A DNA stretch of 64,000 nucleotides, taken from the NCBI RefSeq assembly GCF_963169125.1, contig NC_084794.1, forward strand, positions 224,561,409-224,625,408. Direction: 5' to 3'. Position 1 is the first letter of the stretch, and each line of letters begins with the position of its first letter. Below are positions 46,456 through 58,976 of this stretch, piece after piece. The notes beneath the pieces are model-generated. The model ran no database searches. It was not told the origin of the DNA and worked only from the letters and a program-made list of their open reading frames with translations. The stretch is from Humulus lupulus (Eukaryota; Streptophyta; Magnoliopsida; Rosales; Cannabaceae). The translations under genes and the position numbers were made by a program.

Positions 46456-46611
46456 GGATCGTTATGTGGGAATTGGATGTGGTTAGCATCCCTTTTTGTG
46501 AAAATGATTGGTTGTTTTTCCAATCGGTTCTATTTCGATAATTGTTGTTCCGGGACGAACTCTGCCTCGTTATGGGACTTCAGTTCATTAATGTACCTCT
46601 TCTGGGCCCCA

Positions 46612-48969
46612 CTACTCGTGCCTGCCAAATGAGGTCCTCCCGAAATGGTGGTTATATCCCCCTAATATCGGAGGAGGGTCGACCTGATTTGCTTGAGCTC
46701 CGATTTGACTTACTGGAGCTTCGGGAATTGATTGAGTGTTTGGTCCAACAGGCTGATTAGGGACCACCCGATTTCGGGCGTAGTGGGCCAATGGTCCAAC
46801 TTTAATGAGAGGTTCGATCTCATCCTTCAGCTGTCGACAATCATCATTGTTATGACCGATGTCGTTATGGAATCGGAAGTACTTTGAAGAATCTTTCTTC
46901 GCCCTCTGGTTCTTCAACGGTTCTGGCTTCTTCCAATGAAGGAGAGTAGAATTTGCAAGGAAGATGTGCTCCCTAGTGTCCGTTAGGTCGGTATAGGTAG
47001 CGTAAACAGGTTTGAATTTCTCCCCAGATTTATTTTTCTTCGTCCCGCTCTGGTCGCCCTCGCCATTTCCCTTCCTTTTGTTATTCTGGGTAACGGTTTG
47101 AGCTTTAGTTGCAACGTCCATTACCGCTCTAATGGGTTGGACAGGGGCCTGGCATGTTCCCGTGACGGAGGCTCGCGCCACCTCTAGGTTAATCCACTCT
47201 CGAGCTCAAGCCAAGAATTCGTCCACACTTTTAACTCCTTTTCTTTAGAGTTCTTGCCATAGGTTTCCCCCAACAAGGATTCTCGTCCTCATTGTCATGA
47301 GTTTGGAGCTGTCATCAGCATCTTGAGCTCGTGCAACCATATTGGAAAACCTACTTAGATATGCCGTCAATGTCTCGCCAGGTTGTTGCTTTATGATGGT
47401 CAATGAATTGGTATCAACCAAAGTTGCCTGTGAAGCTTGGAATGCTTTTTTGAATTTCAGAAGAAAATTTCTTCCACGAGCTTATGGAATGCCTCTTATA
47501 TTTCTTAAACCACTGCCTTGCTGGCTCGACTAGAGTTGCAGGGAATAAAATACACCTTAGATCGAGCCCAACATTGTGAGCCATCATCATGGTGTTAAAC
47601 ATTCCGAGGTGATCTGATGGATCTCCATCTCCATCAAATTTTGACAAGTGTGGCATTATAAAGCCCACTAGATATGTGGCCGCCACAATATTTGGAGTGC
47701 AAGGCTTGAGCTCGTCCTCTGAGTTGCAATCGTCTTTTTCTTTTCTAGATAAAATTCTCTTCATCTGCTATTCCATCAAAGCTAAATTTTCGAAGGTTTG
47801 GTCCCTAGTCCCTAGGTTACCTGGTGGCTGTTCAACAGCTCCCATCCTATCGTATGCGTTTGATGGGTTATTGTCCCTCAAAGCTCGAGCTTGGTCTTGT
47901 GGGGAATTCTCATTTTCGCATACTATGGATGGACCTCCTTCTTGTCGAGTATAGCTAATATCTTCATTCCGTGCTGGAATTCTTCTCTGCAAATTCAGAT
48001 GATCGCACAAATCGGGTTGTGGATCATACTAATGGCTCTTTGCTGAACTTAACTAATTACTTAGGTTTCCCTCAGACCTACCACTATGATGACTATCGGT
48101 CCAGTAACTCCCATTTGCGAAGCTTATAGCTCACGGTTGGGGCCGAGGATCTGGATTTTTGACACGTGTCTGTGGGCGTAAGTATTGGCAAATAGGGGAG
48201 GATTCCTCCTACTATCTCCATAAGCTAGAATGTCCCACTGAGGACGAGGTGGTGTCGGATGTGTTATAGGCGACGGGGAATGCCTTATTGGTGAGGCTAT
48301 CCTCGTTCCAATAGAGTGGACTAAATTAGCGCGCCTATGTTCTACTCCAATGTCTCTAGTTCTCTATGCCTGGCGATCCAATCGCGACGTAGGAGGATTT
48401 TTTGGAACATTTGGTCTTTGTGAGCCTATCACACCCCCTCCTTGTTGATTTCCATGGAAATTCTTGGGGACTTGTGAAGAAGGCACCGAACTTGGGGTTG
48501 CAGTCCTAACTGACCGACTGACAAGCTGATTACCCCTATGATGGTCGCTGGGTCGAGTATTTTGGTGATCTCGTTCCGCAGGTACAGAACATGGAGTGGT
48601 GGTTCTGATTGATCGACTTGGTTTGGATCGATTATTCCTGTGGGACTTGTGAGACCCACTTTGCCTCTTTCCGACATTAACGTCAGTTGCAAGAGGGGGT
48701 AACCAGGCCAAAACCTCCTCAATCTGCATGTTTTCCTTAGCGAGTTGGCTTCTCAATTGCATGTTTTCTGACTCAATGATTGTTAGGTAGTTTGGATTTG
48801 GATTGGACAGTAATGACGTCGAACTCCCAGTGTCGCCATGACCCGTCGGTTGTTTTCTCGGACGTTGCTGAATCTCAGGGCCATGTTTATTCGAAAAAGC
48901 AGTATGATGGGCCTCCTGCTCACCGGGCTATTCTATCTCATTATCGTGCATTGAACGAGTGAGCACCAT
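46612..48969 (-). pseudogene. Gypsy-2 gag
   Basis: The start at 48969 reads MVLTRSMHDNEIE then a TAG, the same opening as Gypsy-1 (MVVTRSM). The N-terminal half (48762-48364) is basic, with an internal repeat RSIRTTTPCSVP/RSVRTATPSSVP about 35 residues apart. The retrotransposon gag core at 47764-47414 contains MFNTMMMAHNVGLDLR and ILFPATLVEPARQWFKKY. The nucleocapsid-like part (47181-46612) has YFRFHNDIGHNNDDC, where family members have Cys at the first F, so the metal-binding site is lost. Several stops are present. Confidence 0.82.
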
Positions 48970-49009
48970 AATGAGAGTCGACTGGGATTTTGATGAAGCA
49001 CTAATTTTC

Positions 49010-49028
49010 CCTCAATGAAAGCACCTTA
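49010..49028 (-). promoter_or_regulatory. Primer-binding site of Gypsy-2
   Basis: On the minus strand AAGGTGCTTTCATTGAGGG follows the 5' LTR, matching the Gypsy-1 site except for flanking bases. Confidence 0.75.
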
Positions 49029-49029
49029 A

Positions 49030-49757
49030 TGTTGACTCGTTTTTCGCCAACAGTGCATTAAGAAATAATAAGGCAGATTAGTGCTTAATGGAAAACCGTA
49101 ATGAGAAATAAACAGAATTCACCCAAGAACATAGAAATTTTACGTGGTTTGGTGGTTAAAATCCACCTAGTCCACGAGTCAATATTATTGATGTTTTTCT
49201 CTCTATTTTGGCAGAGTTTTGGGTTTTACCTAATAATGGCCCCCCCTTCTTGTCCAATATTCCCAGTATTTATAGGGGAATTCCATACACAAGTATGGGT
49301 AATCACTTGAGTCAATCACGCATTTACATAATGTCTTTAATACAAATAATTTCCATTTATATTGGGATATGATTTGATAACAAGATAACAGGTTCCTGTT
49401 ACTGTTATCTCGGATAATAAATACGACGGCCTGGTCATAAATAAACGTATAAAGGGATCACGAGTCTTCGGGGATCTCTGAGTATGCAATATACTAGAAT
49501 TACCGCGAGCTGGATATCTCCTCCAAGCACGTGCTTCAACAATTATTTAATATTTTGAGCTCGCGCTTCACAGCCATTGTATCCTTAGTTCGGGATAAAC
49601 TCAGGATGCCTAACACCACATATGACCACTATGAATCCCAAGTTGCTCACATGGATAATAAACAGATATTATTCCCCTTGGTTATTTCTCCATGTATTTA
49701 TCTTCCAGCTGTACCCGACCTGAGTGAATGAACTCGTGCTAAAATCAGTGTACAACA
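49030..49757 (-). repeat. 5' LTR of Gypsy-2
   Basis: This 728-bp LTR runs in element orientation from TGTTGTACAC to GTCAACA. It is about 33 bp longer than the 3' LTR, mostly through an extra segment around 49525-49578, and differs by many substitutions, indicating an old insertion. Confidence 0.9.
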
Positions 49758-49762
49758 AGTAC

Positions 49763-52592
49763 CATTGACGATGTATGATGGGTACTTAAACAAATTCAGA
49801 GAAGGACCACGGGCAATCCACTTAACTATGTTTGATGCATGACTTGATGTTTTCGTCACTTCAATTGCCACCTTTGTTAAAAAAAATAAGGAAATAAAAA
49901 TTAATGACATGTCATGCAATCTAAACAAAAGATATAAAATTATTTAACCAAATCAATACCTATTCTCTAACCAAGTACTAAATGTACGATAGTCTTCATC
50001 TTGGATCCATTTTTTATTCTTTGACTTATATGGACATTTTTTTCGAATCGAAACGAAATGATCCATTCATAAATATATACAAAATTAGTATGAATCAATA
50101 AATATCACAACAATGTTTTATCATATCGTACTGTCAAAGATAATTTACTCGTTGTATAGTTGAATCTCATCAATGTTTTGCAATACAAGACAGTGTTCTT
50201 CTAGTCTTTCATCTTGACTTATTGAGCATACAACACAACATTTTCCACCATAGCCACCATTACTTTTATCTAATGTAGATTGATGACCCACGCTTGTCAC
50301 ACCATGCAAGTAATCTGAACAAAATTCAATGGCTTCTTCTGCAATATAACATTCAACAATACATCATTCTGGTGTACTTCTATTTCTAACATAACTCGTA
50401 AGAATCTTCATGTATCGCGCAAAGGGATACATCCATCTTAGGTAAACAGGTCTGCATAGTTTAATCTCTCAAACCAAATGGAGTGTAAGATGCACCATTA
50501 TGTCAAAAAAAGGTGGGACGAATCGCTCCAAATAACATAGGATTATAAAAATCTCCACTTGTAAATTGTCCAAAATTGACACATCAATCGTCTTATAGCA
50601 CAAATACTTGAAAAACAAACACATTCGTGTGATTATCTCTCAAAACTTTTTAGGTAGCACACCACAAATAGCCACCGGTAGAATGTGTTGTAATAGGACA
50701 TGCCAATCATAAGATTTCATGCTGACCAAATTCAAATTCTTAATATCCACCAAAGTTCTTATGTTTGTAGAATACCCTTTTGGAACTTTAATATTGTATA
50801 AACAACCACAAAGTTCTATATTCTCATCGTTAGTGAGTGTGTAACAAGCTGCCGGTAAAAATGTTCTCTTAGGGCCAGCTTTTGGATGTAACTTTTTTCG
50901 CAATCCCATTGCAGCCAAGTCTTTCTGAACTTTAATGCCATCCTTAATTTTGCTTGGAATATTTAACAAAGTTCCTATTAGACTATCATACACATTTTTA
51001 TAAATGTGCATAACATCTAAATTATGTCACAAAAGTAAGTGTTCCTAATATTAAAGCTCAAAGAAAATTGATTTTTTCTTCCAATGACTTGTAGACTCAT
51101 CTAAACTAGTCATACTAACTTCAGTCTTATCCTTGCCAACACCTTTTTCCACAACCGTTCCTCTTATTAATTTGACAAACAATAGGTTTTCCTACCTTAA
51201 ACTGAATTGCAGATACTTTATTAAGAACTTGATTCCTAGTTAATGGTTCTGGAACCAAACCAAACTCTTGTTTACCATTGAATGCATTTTTCCATGTTAT
51301 AAAATAATGTCTTTGGGGCAAGAATTTTCTATGTCCCATATAGCACACCTTGCAAGAATGTTTCAAATATTGAGAAAAGTTCTTCTCCTCACAAATAGGA
51401 CAATCTCTGTATCCTTTTACACTATAACTAGATAAATTTCCATAAGCGGGGAAGTCCTTGATTGTCCATAACAACACAGCCTGAAGGGTAAACTCTTCTT
51501 TTCAGTATGTGTCATAAGCCGTATCCCCTTCATTCCATAAAGTCAAGTCATCAATTAGGGGAGCTAAGTAGACGTTAATATTTTTACCAGGTTGTTTAGG
51601 TCCTGATATCAGCAGGGTCAATAAGGTAAACTTCCTCTTCATACATAACCATGACAGTAAATTATATAAGACTAGCATAACAGGCCAACAACTATACTTA
51701 CTACTGAGAGATGTATGAGGATTAATTCCATTTGTAGAAAGAGCTAGAAGAATATTTCTAAGTTCATTGGAAAATGAAGGCCATTCAAAATCCACTATCT
51801 TCCACGTTGGTGACTTAGCAGGATGTCTAAGTCTACTGTCATTTATTCTCTCATTCGCATGCCAAGTCAAATTCTTTGCATGATCAACATTTCGATAAAA
51901 CTGAATCAAACTAGGAATTGGAGGAATATACCACAAAACTTTTGCTGGTACTTCTTCCTTAACTTCCTCTGAATTCCTTTTCTTTTGCCATCTGGACACA
52001 TCGCAAGTAGGACACGAATTCGCATCTACAAGGCTATTTCGATATAATACGCAATCATTAGGACAATCATGTATTTTTTCATATTGCAAGCCTAATGAGC
52101 ACATAGTTTTCTTAGCCTCATAAAATGGCACGGGCATCTCATTTTCATCAGGCAATAAATCTTAAAAAACAACTAACAATTCCGTGAAACTTTTATCACT
52201 CATCCATTTTTGGCTTTCATATTGTACAATCTAAGAATGACTGAGATCTTTGCAAATTTAGTGCAACCAAGGTAAATCAACTTTTCATCTAAATTATCCT
52301 CATGATCAAATTGCCTATAATTCCGAACTTCATTCATCCTAGGAGGGTCCGGAGTAACATGAAGCTCTTCACCATGCCAATACCATATTTTATAACTTTT
52401 GTCTATCCCATGGAAATATAAGTGTCATTTTATCATTGTGGCGGTCATCTTTTTCATATTTCCACACTTAATACAAGGACAACAAATATAGTTTGGATAT
52501 TTGGCATGATCAAAACTAAATTTATGAAACTCATCGACCCATTTTATATATTCGACTGACAACCTATCAACTGACATCCATGCCTTTTCCAT
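49763..52592 (-). pseudogene. CACTA-2 TNP2 transposase, N-terminal and catalytic parts
   Basis: TNP2 is the CACTA transposase. From ATG 52592 the frame reads MEKAWMSVDRLSVEYIKWV with CPCIKCGNMKK, the transposase-associated zinc domain. Then come the Tnp2 domain at 52155-51502 (PVPFYEAKKTMCSLGLQYEK, CPTCDVSRW, HPAKSPTWKIVDFEWPSF, ISGPKQPGKNINVYLAPLID), its continuation at 51477-51127 (LLWTIKDFPAYGNLSSYSVK) and 51011-50640, the DUF4218 region (about 50630-50100), and the first half of DUF4216 up to 49763. An in-frame TGA at 51504-51502 replaces an expected Arg and a TAA near 52162 adds a second stop. Gypsy-2 then cuts the gene; it resumes at 36503. Confidence 0.85.
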
Positions 52593-52649
52593 ATTGTGCC
52601 TATCTGCTTTAAAAAAAATACAAATTAAGAAAATAAAATAACTATACAA

Positions 52650-53820
52650 AACAAAACTAAGTATAAAAAATATATTAAAAAGCGGACAACATATCCCCTA
52701 ATTTACTAGCCTAGCAATATGTCACAATCAACACCAACAAGTCAAACAACACATAGGTTTTCATCCATATATCATCGTAGCACACAAAATTCTCAGAATG
52801 TACTTCACTAAAACATGCAAGTTTTTAAACTTCTGTTATCACTGCATCACACAGAGTTCCCAGAACTTACTTCACTATGAATGAATATCTAAGATATTCA
52901 AACTCCACTAAAGTTATACAGTTTCTATTAAAAATTGTAAAAGATTGAAAAAAAAAAAAAAACAAATACAACATACCTCTTGCAATTAGCTACCAATCCA
53001 ATATTTTAAGACCAATCAAAATAATAACCTAAACATTAGTATCAACATTATAAAATAAAAAAAATGTTATATGTTGACATTTAATTTTAAAAAGTGCACA
53101 TAAGTATAATTTAAATAGCAAATCATGTTGATTCCTTGAGAGCTTATACCATGTGTTTCAAATCACTAATTCTTCTATTTTTAGAAAGAATAACTAAAAT
53201 ATTTTTATAAATCATAAACACATTATTTTATAATTTTTAAATAATTAGTAATAAATAGAATAATATTCATGAATGTTTCTATAACTTTTTACGAGAAATA
53301 CTCATCACACTTGTTTTTATCTCTAATCTTTTCTTTAACCTTATTCCATTGATCCTAATTACTTTTTCTCTAGTATTTATTCTAGAATTAAACCAACCCC
53401 AAAGTAAAAGATATATAGCTCATAATACAACAATAAAAAAATTTAATTAGTTGAAAAAAAACAAAGAAATATCTTCAATAAACAATTACTATCTATTATA
53501 AAAATAAAGATTTAAAGAATGTAGGTTTCATATATAACTATCTGTTATATAAAATTTCTATAATTTTAAGATTTTTAATAATTGAAACACAAAAATTTAC
53601 CAAAGAATTAATTTAACATAAAAAAAAAAATCAAAGAAAATACTTTCCCACTTAATATTAGAAAACAAGATACTTCAATATGAAATTGGGGATTTCAAAT
53701 TGATCCAAATCCTAAACACATACACAAACTAAAATCAAAGACAATAAACATATTTTAGAAAGAGCATTTAAATATTAAATGAATATAAAACATTATTAAT
53801 TAAAGAAATGAAAAAAAGAG
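52650..53820. other. CACTA-2 leader intron, AT-rich
   Basis: No gene is seen. The stretch is flanked by the TNP2 start and, on the right, by a splice donor-like CAACAG|GTATAT (minus strand, about 53829), so I read it as the leader intron. Confidence 0.5.
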
Positions 53821-53828
53821 AAAATATA

Positions 53829-54120
53829 CCTGTTGTCCCTACTGCCGCCGACGATGTCCTCCACTGCCATCGTGGCTGAGAAACCCAGCTGCCAAGGATG
53901 TTGTAGCCGAGAAACCCAGGCCCCCAAAAACCCATACGCGTGTGATGGCTGAGATCACCTAGCACCGAGAACACCTACTGCGCCGCCGCCGTGGACCTTC
54001 AGTGTCATCACCACCGTGGACCTGAGATTGTTGTCGCTTGTCGTCACTATCATGGGCCGTCGGTTTCAAACCCTGCCAAGACCCTCAATCCTTTTTATCT
54101 CTACTCTTTTTTGTGTGTTG
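53829..54120 (-). promoter_or_regulatory. Probable CACTA-2 leader exon
   Basis: This is a GC-richer stretch on the minus strand with CGGCGGCG tracts and a donor at its end, placed between the subterminal repeats and the TNP2 gene. CACTA-1 and CACTA-3 have the same arrangement. Confidence 0.45.
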
Positions 54121-54174
54121 ATGAGAAAGTGATAAGTCCCTAGCTAGGTAAAAGCCCCGATTCGAAAATGATAA

Positions 54175-54420
54175 TAGTCTTCTAGGACACCCAAAGTGAA
54201 CCCTTAATAGTCTTCTAGGACACCCAAAGTGAGCCCTTAAAAGTCACCACTCATATTATACACTTAAATTTTATATTAAGGATTTTTAGGACCCACATAT
54301 GATTTTAGGACACTCATTGCGAGTCCTAAAATGTGTTTTTTAAGGACTCTCAATGAGAGTCCTAAAAACTCCAGAGACATTTTTTAGGACTTACAATTAG
54401 TTGCGTGTCCTAAAAAGGTA
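54175..54420. repeat. CACTA-2 subterminal repeats, right end
   Basis: Copies of GTCTTCTAGGACACCCAAAG and of GAGTCCTAAAA/TTTTAGGAC motifs alternate here; the element terminus follows at 54444. A perfect direct repeat of about 30 bp (AGTCTTCTAGGACACCC) starts near 54176 and 54210. Confidence 0.85.
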
Positions 54421-54444
54421 ACCCGTAAAGGGTATTTTGTAGTG

Positions 54445-54640
54445 GTACATCACATGGTGACCAATAAGGTTACCAATAAGTCTCGTAAACAATGTCCCAA
54501 AATAACCAAATGCTTTGTAGGTTTCCTCCTTTAGATCAAATTTTAGAGTCAATGGACAATTATTGTTAGCGACGAGCTGGTGCAAATTTTTGGATCGAGT
54601 CCATCCTCTCTTGTTCGCAGCAACCGCTGCATGTTTTAAT
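54445..54640 (-). pseudogene. CACTA-3 TNP1-like protein, upstream exon
   Basis: The minus-strand frame GWTRSKNLHQLVANNNCPL, KFDLKEETYKAFGYFGTLF and TRLIGNLIGHHVM is the N-terminal conserved region of plant Transposase_24 proteins (family form begins RGPTR). It is cut by CACTA-2 right after HHVM. The frame resumes with LYYDSW at 32212. Confidence 0.65.
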
Positions 54641-55058
54641 TAAACAATAAAATTAAATTGAATAAAATAATAACAATTTGTCATTTATTGATAAAACATA
54701 GACTAATTATAGTATATTATTTGTATCACAGGAACAAGGCACCCGCATAGGATTTGGAGAAGGATCACCTACTCTATCAGCGTCATGAGAACGAGAAACA
54801 ACAGTAGACATATTTTTATAGTTTATATAATTATTAACTTCAAATCAGTTATAAAATAGTAGTAATAAAATGTAGAACATCCACATTAAAATTTCAATAA
54901 TGCATTGGAAACTATTAAAAAATAAACATTGTTGAGAAAATTCATATATTGATTGAAAAGTCTTGAAATTAAAACATACACATTAAACACACAATAAGAA
55001 TATTCACAAGAAAATATTATTCCTCATGAATGTTGATTCCTACATCATCATCTGTACT
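54641..55058. other. Spacer within CACTA-3, AT-rich
   Basis: No gene is seen. This lies between the TNP2 C-terminus and the TNP1-like exon, probably intron and untranslated sequence. Confidence 0.4.
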
Positions 55059-57083
55059 TTATACATCATCTTGACTAATTTCATCATTGATGAAATTATC
55101 ATCCACATCTGGAACATAGCGAGACGTTTCCCCAATTATTTTGGTGTGACTAGGTCGATCCGAAGGAATAATCTCCAACTCTCCTAATTCCACAGTGAGT
55201 ACAAAATTTGATGAAGTACTATCATGCTCAACATCAACCTCGTTATCATCATTGATACTTGGATGATCCCAGATAATTCGATGATTGAATTCTTCTACCA
55301 CCTTCCAATTTTTGTTTCTTGAAGGTTCTTCCAAGTAGAAAGCTTGCTTTGCTTGAGTGGTGAGAATAAACTGCTCGTTCTTCTACCATTCATAATTAAT
55401 CATGATATTAGTGATGTTATTCTCAGTCACATTTCGACCTTTGCCTACATCGGTGTTGAACAATTTGCATTGAAACAATACTACTATGTAACCATGGGAA
55501 TGGCGTAACTCTAAAATCTCCTCATGTTGGCCATAGAAAGCGAAACCATCGGTTCTTGGCACCGAAACTCCACTATTTTGAGGGGTACGTCTTTCATCAC
55601 GACTATGTACCAAGAACTTTACACTGTTAACAATGCAAGCATTGTAGGAGTATGCCTTCTGGTTGGACCCATTTGCTAAAGCAAATAATTCATCTGTACA
55701 CTTAGTTTACTCTACTTGTCACAGAAAACACATCTATAGAGTATGACACAAAAAAACGAAAACAAAATGAGATGAGTATTAATTGATTGAAATTCCGTAA
55801 GAAGTCTATTGTGTTGATAATTTACCTTCAATTTAAACGAGCTACGAAAATCCTTTTGAAGATTTCTCCTTGGATTTTCTCGAAGGCATTCACTATAGAG
55901 AAAAATGATTAAGGTAATATGACAATTGGATATGAGTTTATTTTAATGAATTCATCTACAGCAACTGGGCGACTTACTCCATACATGGTTGGATTTCAGG
56001 GAATCAATAAGGTCAGCATGAATGATGACTCTTTCATGCACAACCAAGGAGGCATATTGTACGTGCAGAATATTACCAGCCACATGCTGTAAGATAGACT
56101 CATGTTACCAAGTGGATTAAAACCATCAGCAGCCAAACCCAATCAAACTTTCTAGGTTCTTTGGCAAAATCTGGATATCTGTAATCAAATTGTTTCGAAG
56201 CACTTCCATCAACAAGATGGTGCATCACACCATCTTCTTTCGATTTTCCTATACTATGCCAAGTAATATCCTTCATTGTATGCCTTGAACCATAAAGACG
56301 CTTCAGCCTAGGAGTCAAAGGGAAGTACCGCAACACTTTTTGGATGACTTTTTTCCCCTTTGTGTCTTCGTCAACCCGTTGACTCTCACCACGTACAGGA
56401 CAACTCTGTTTTGGGGAATTCTCATTCTAGACAAACAACAGTCGTACATGCAAGCATGAATGGATCATTAACCTAATCCAAACTTCCTCATTTTTTTTCT
56501 TAGGCTCATAATATGAAGCTGAAATCTTATTCTTTTTCGGGAATGAAAATTTCATAAACTTCAAAAGTTCATCAAATGAACTATTTGTCCATTTTTTTGT
56601 AACCTTCATGTGCAACATCTTTTCCAAAAAGTTCAAGGAAGAAAACCAAGTACAACCAGGGTATAACTCAGCTTTGACCTCTTGAAACATGTCATCAAAT
56701 TTAATCTTCGCACTATTGCAACCACCATCTGAAATTCCTTCATTTACACCTTCTTCCTTAGTGTCTTGTTCACCAATAACATCATTGATGATGTCAATCA
56801 TCTCATCGATCATTGGAGCCTCGCCGTCCACTACTGAAGGCATATCAACTTCACTGTCGTAGGTCCACTTCGCATATCGCTGCAGAAACCCAAATCTGTG
56901 TATGTGAGCCTCCACCACATCTAGTTTCTGACTCGGCATATTGACACACTGAACGCATGGGCACCTGACTTCTCCCAAAGTATTCCCATGATTCTTTGCC
57001 ATTTGTATAAATGCTTGAAGACCATTCCAAAACTCATCAGCGTTATACCATCTATTAGTTATCCAACTCTTGTCAATCGTCAT
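55059..57083 (-). pseudogene. CACTA-3 TNP2 transposase, internally deleted
   Basis: The start at 57083 gives MTIDKSWITNRWYNADEFWN with CPCVQCVN, the transposase-associated domain. It continues with KFSFPKKNKISASYYEPKKK, after which sequence is missing, and resumes at 56336 with LRYFPLTPRLKRLYGSRHT and GVMHHLVDGSASKQFDYRYP. A short MSLSYSMW block follows near 56105. The catalytic middle and DUF4218 are absent. The DUF4216 domain (RRTPQNSGVSV, EEILELRHSHGYIVVLFQCK) and its C-terminal tail (KNWKVVEEFNHRIIWDHPS) close the gene at 55059. Stops and frame changes occur throughout. This is a defective TNP2 on the same strand as CACTA-2 but from a clearly different family. Confidence 0.8.
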
Positions 57084-57084
57084 A

Positions 57085-57740
57085 ACTAATTCAAGTAAAT
57101 TTAATTAATTTTTATTAATTGCTTTAAAATTTATTAATTAAAATTTTTAATAACACTAATATTAAAAATACTTTGTTATAATTTTCAATTTAAAAAAAAA
57201 AATAACAATAATTTTTTATTATTTTAATTTGAAATTGATTTTAAGAGTATAGTTAACTCAATTACCCATTTTATCTATATATTATCAAATTTATGAATAT
57301 ATTATAAAATTAATTAAATAAACAAATATTTAATTATATATTTATTAATTTATCGTTAAAGATTATTATTTTAATTTACACTCTATAATTTTTAATTAAT
57401 TTGTATTAATTGCTTTAAAATTTATTAATTAAAAATTTTTATAACACTAATTTCAAAAATACTTTCTTATGATTTTCAATTTTTGTTTTTTTAAAAAGAA
57501 ACCATAAAGTCTTATTATTTTAATTTTAAGAGTAAAATTCACTTAATTAGCTATTTTATCTATATATATTATCAAATGTTATAAATATATATAATATAAA
57601 CTAAATAAACATATATTTATTAATTTACCATTAAATATTATTATTTTAATTTAAACTTTATAAATTTTATTAATTGCTTTAAAATTTATTAATTAAAAAT
57701 TTTAATAACGCTAATTTTAAAATTACTTTGTGATGCTTAG
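57085..57740. repeat. AT-rich tandem repeat, three diverged copies
   Basis: TAATTGCTTTAAAATTTATT occurs at about 57116, 57407 and 57671, giving spacings of 291 and 264 bp. The intervening segments also align (TATCAAATTTAT-type and TAACACTAATTT-type blocks). No ORF is present. Confidence 0.7.
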
Positions 57741-58751
57741 TTTTGCTAATTCTACTGAAATTTTGGCAGCATAACAGCTATAATCTAGCCTATCCTAAAA
57801 TTTAAAATCTGCATAAAAATATATAAACAAGTCCGAGAACATATATAAAATTTAATACAATAATTTAAATTCACAAATAAACAACAAAAACATATTATTA
57901 AAATATTCCCAAATCAACATATTATTTATCTAACCTAACATATATATAATTCAAAACACAAATTTTATATAACCTAAGATATATACAATTCAAAACAAAA
58001 AATTAATCTAACCTAACAATTTTTCATAACTTAATATCATATTAACTATAAAATTAACAAACACACTAATTTAATTTAAATGCTATTTATGTATACAAAT
58101 TAACTATCATTATATATATCAATACACTAATAATCACAGTACCAACCTTCAAAACTTCAAAGATCAAAACATGCGGAAATCTAAACTTTTTCTTTAAATC
58201 ATTATCCCAAAAAAATATATATAAAAAAACTTTTTGAAAGGGTCGTGTGCGGACACTTTTAGTTTAGTAAACAAAAATACAACTACTCTTCCACAAAGTT
58301 ATAACAAAATAATTATCCTAAAAGAAATAACAAACTTCCAACTTTTTCTTTTCAAAATGGTGATCAATCAAAAACCTCCTTAGGTCAGGTCACATGTACA
58401 TATCCACAAGCAGACATCGGCGCTCACTGCTCCACTTTGCTTTTTCACTTACCCACAATATGAAACAACTAGGTAAGCGAAAATTCTTAGTAAGAATAAC
58501 CTTGCACACAAGTATATTAAACCCAATAACAGGTTGACCTAAAGTAGTTATCACTACCAGTCACTAGGGTATTGGATAAGTTCCAACCCTATCATACAAT
58601 TCTCAAACAATAGCCAAATCATAATAAAAAACTTTGATTGTACCAAACAACCAACGTTACACATATCATGATAACCTGCACTCAGAAAATCCCAGAACAT
58701 TTGAGATATATATAATCACAAAATTAAATCAACTCAACAAACATACAGGAT

Positions 58752-58976
58752 CCTGGCTCCAACCCGGACTTTATCTTACCATGTCCCTAGCTCCAACCCG
58801 GACTATATTTTACCATGTCTTGGCTCCAACCCAGACTATATTATACCATGTCCTCGTTTCAACCAGGATTATATTACCATGTCTTGGCTCCGACCTGGAC
58901 TATATTACCATGCCCTGGCTCCAACCCGGACTATAGTACCATTTCGTGGCTCCGACCTGGACAGTGTTACACTAAG
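58752..58976. repeat. Minisatellite, 30-35 bp unit, seven copies
   Basis: Units starting CTGGCTCCAACCCGGACTAT recur at 58752, 58787, 58820, 58854, 58884, 58915 and 58946. They vary in AACCCGG/GACCTGG and in the length of the TATATTACCATG tail. A partial eighth unit follows. Confidence 0.9.

Larger units (their letters stand above)
36504..49757 (-). mobile_element. Gypsy-2: 13.25-kb Tat/Retand-like LTR retrotransposon with antisense ORF, nested in CACTA-2
   Basis: LTRs are at 49030-49757 (5') and 36504-37198 (3'), both with TGTTG...CAACA type ends. Flanking pentamers are ATTAC (36499-36503) and AGTAC (49758-49762), one mismatch from a perfect target duplication. Minus-strand gene order is gag, protease, RT, RNase H, integrase, which is the Ty3/Gypsy order. 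A plus-strand ORF lies between integrase and the 3' LTR, as described for Tat-lineage elements. All minus-strand genes contain stops or frameshifts. A LINE fragment is inserted in the integrase gene. Confidence 0.9.
32213..54444 (-). mobile_element. CACTA-2: CACTA transposon with TNP2, TNP1-like and Ulp1-like genes, carrying a nested Gypsy
   Basis: The left end is CACTACTATAAAG at 32213 and the right end TATTTTGTAGTG at 54444. Subterminal repeats of the type TTTTAGGACTCGCATTGCGAG and inverted forms lie at 32225-32480 and 54175-54420. Genes read on the minus strand in the order TNP2, TNP1-like, Ulp1-like. The flanking trinucleotides are TGA and GTA, an imperfect match to a 3-bp duplication; the uninterrupted CACTA-3 frame supports the insertion site. 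Without Gypsy-2 the element would be about 9.0 kb. Confidence 0.82.
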
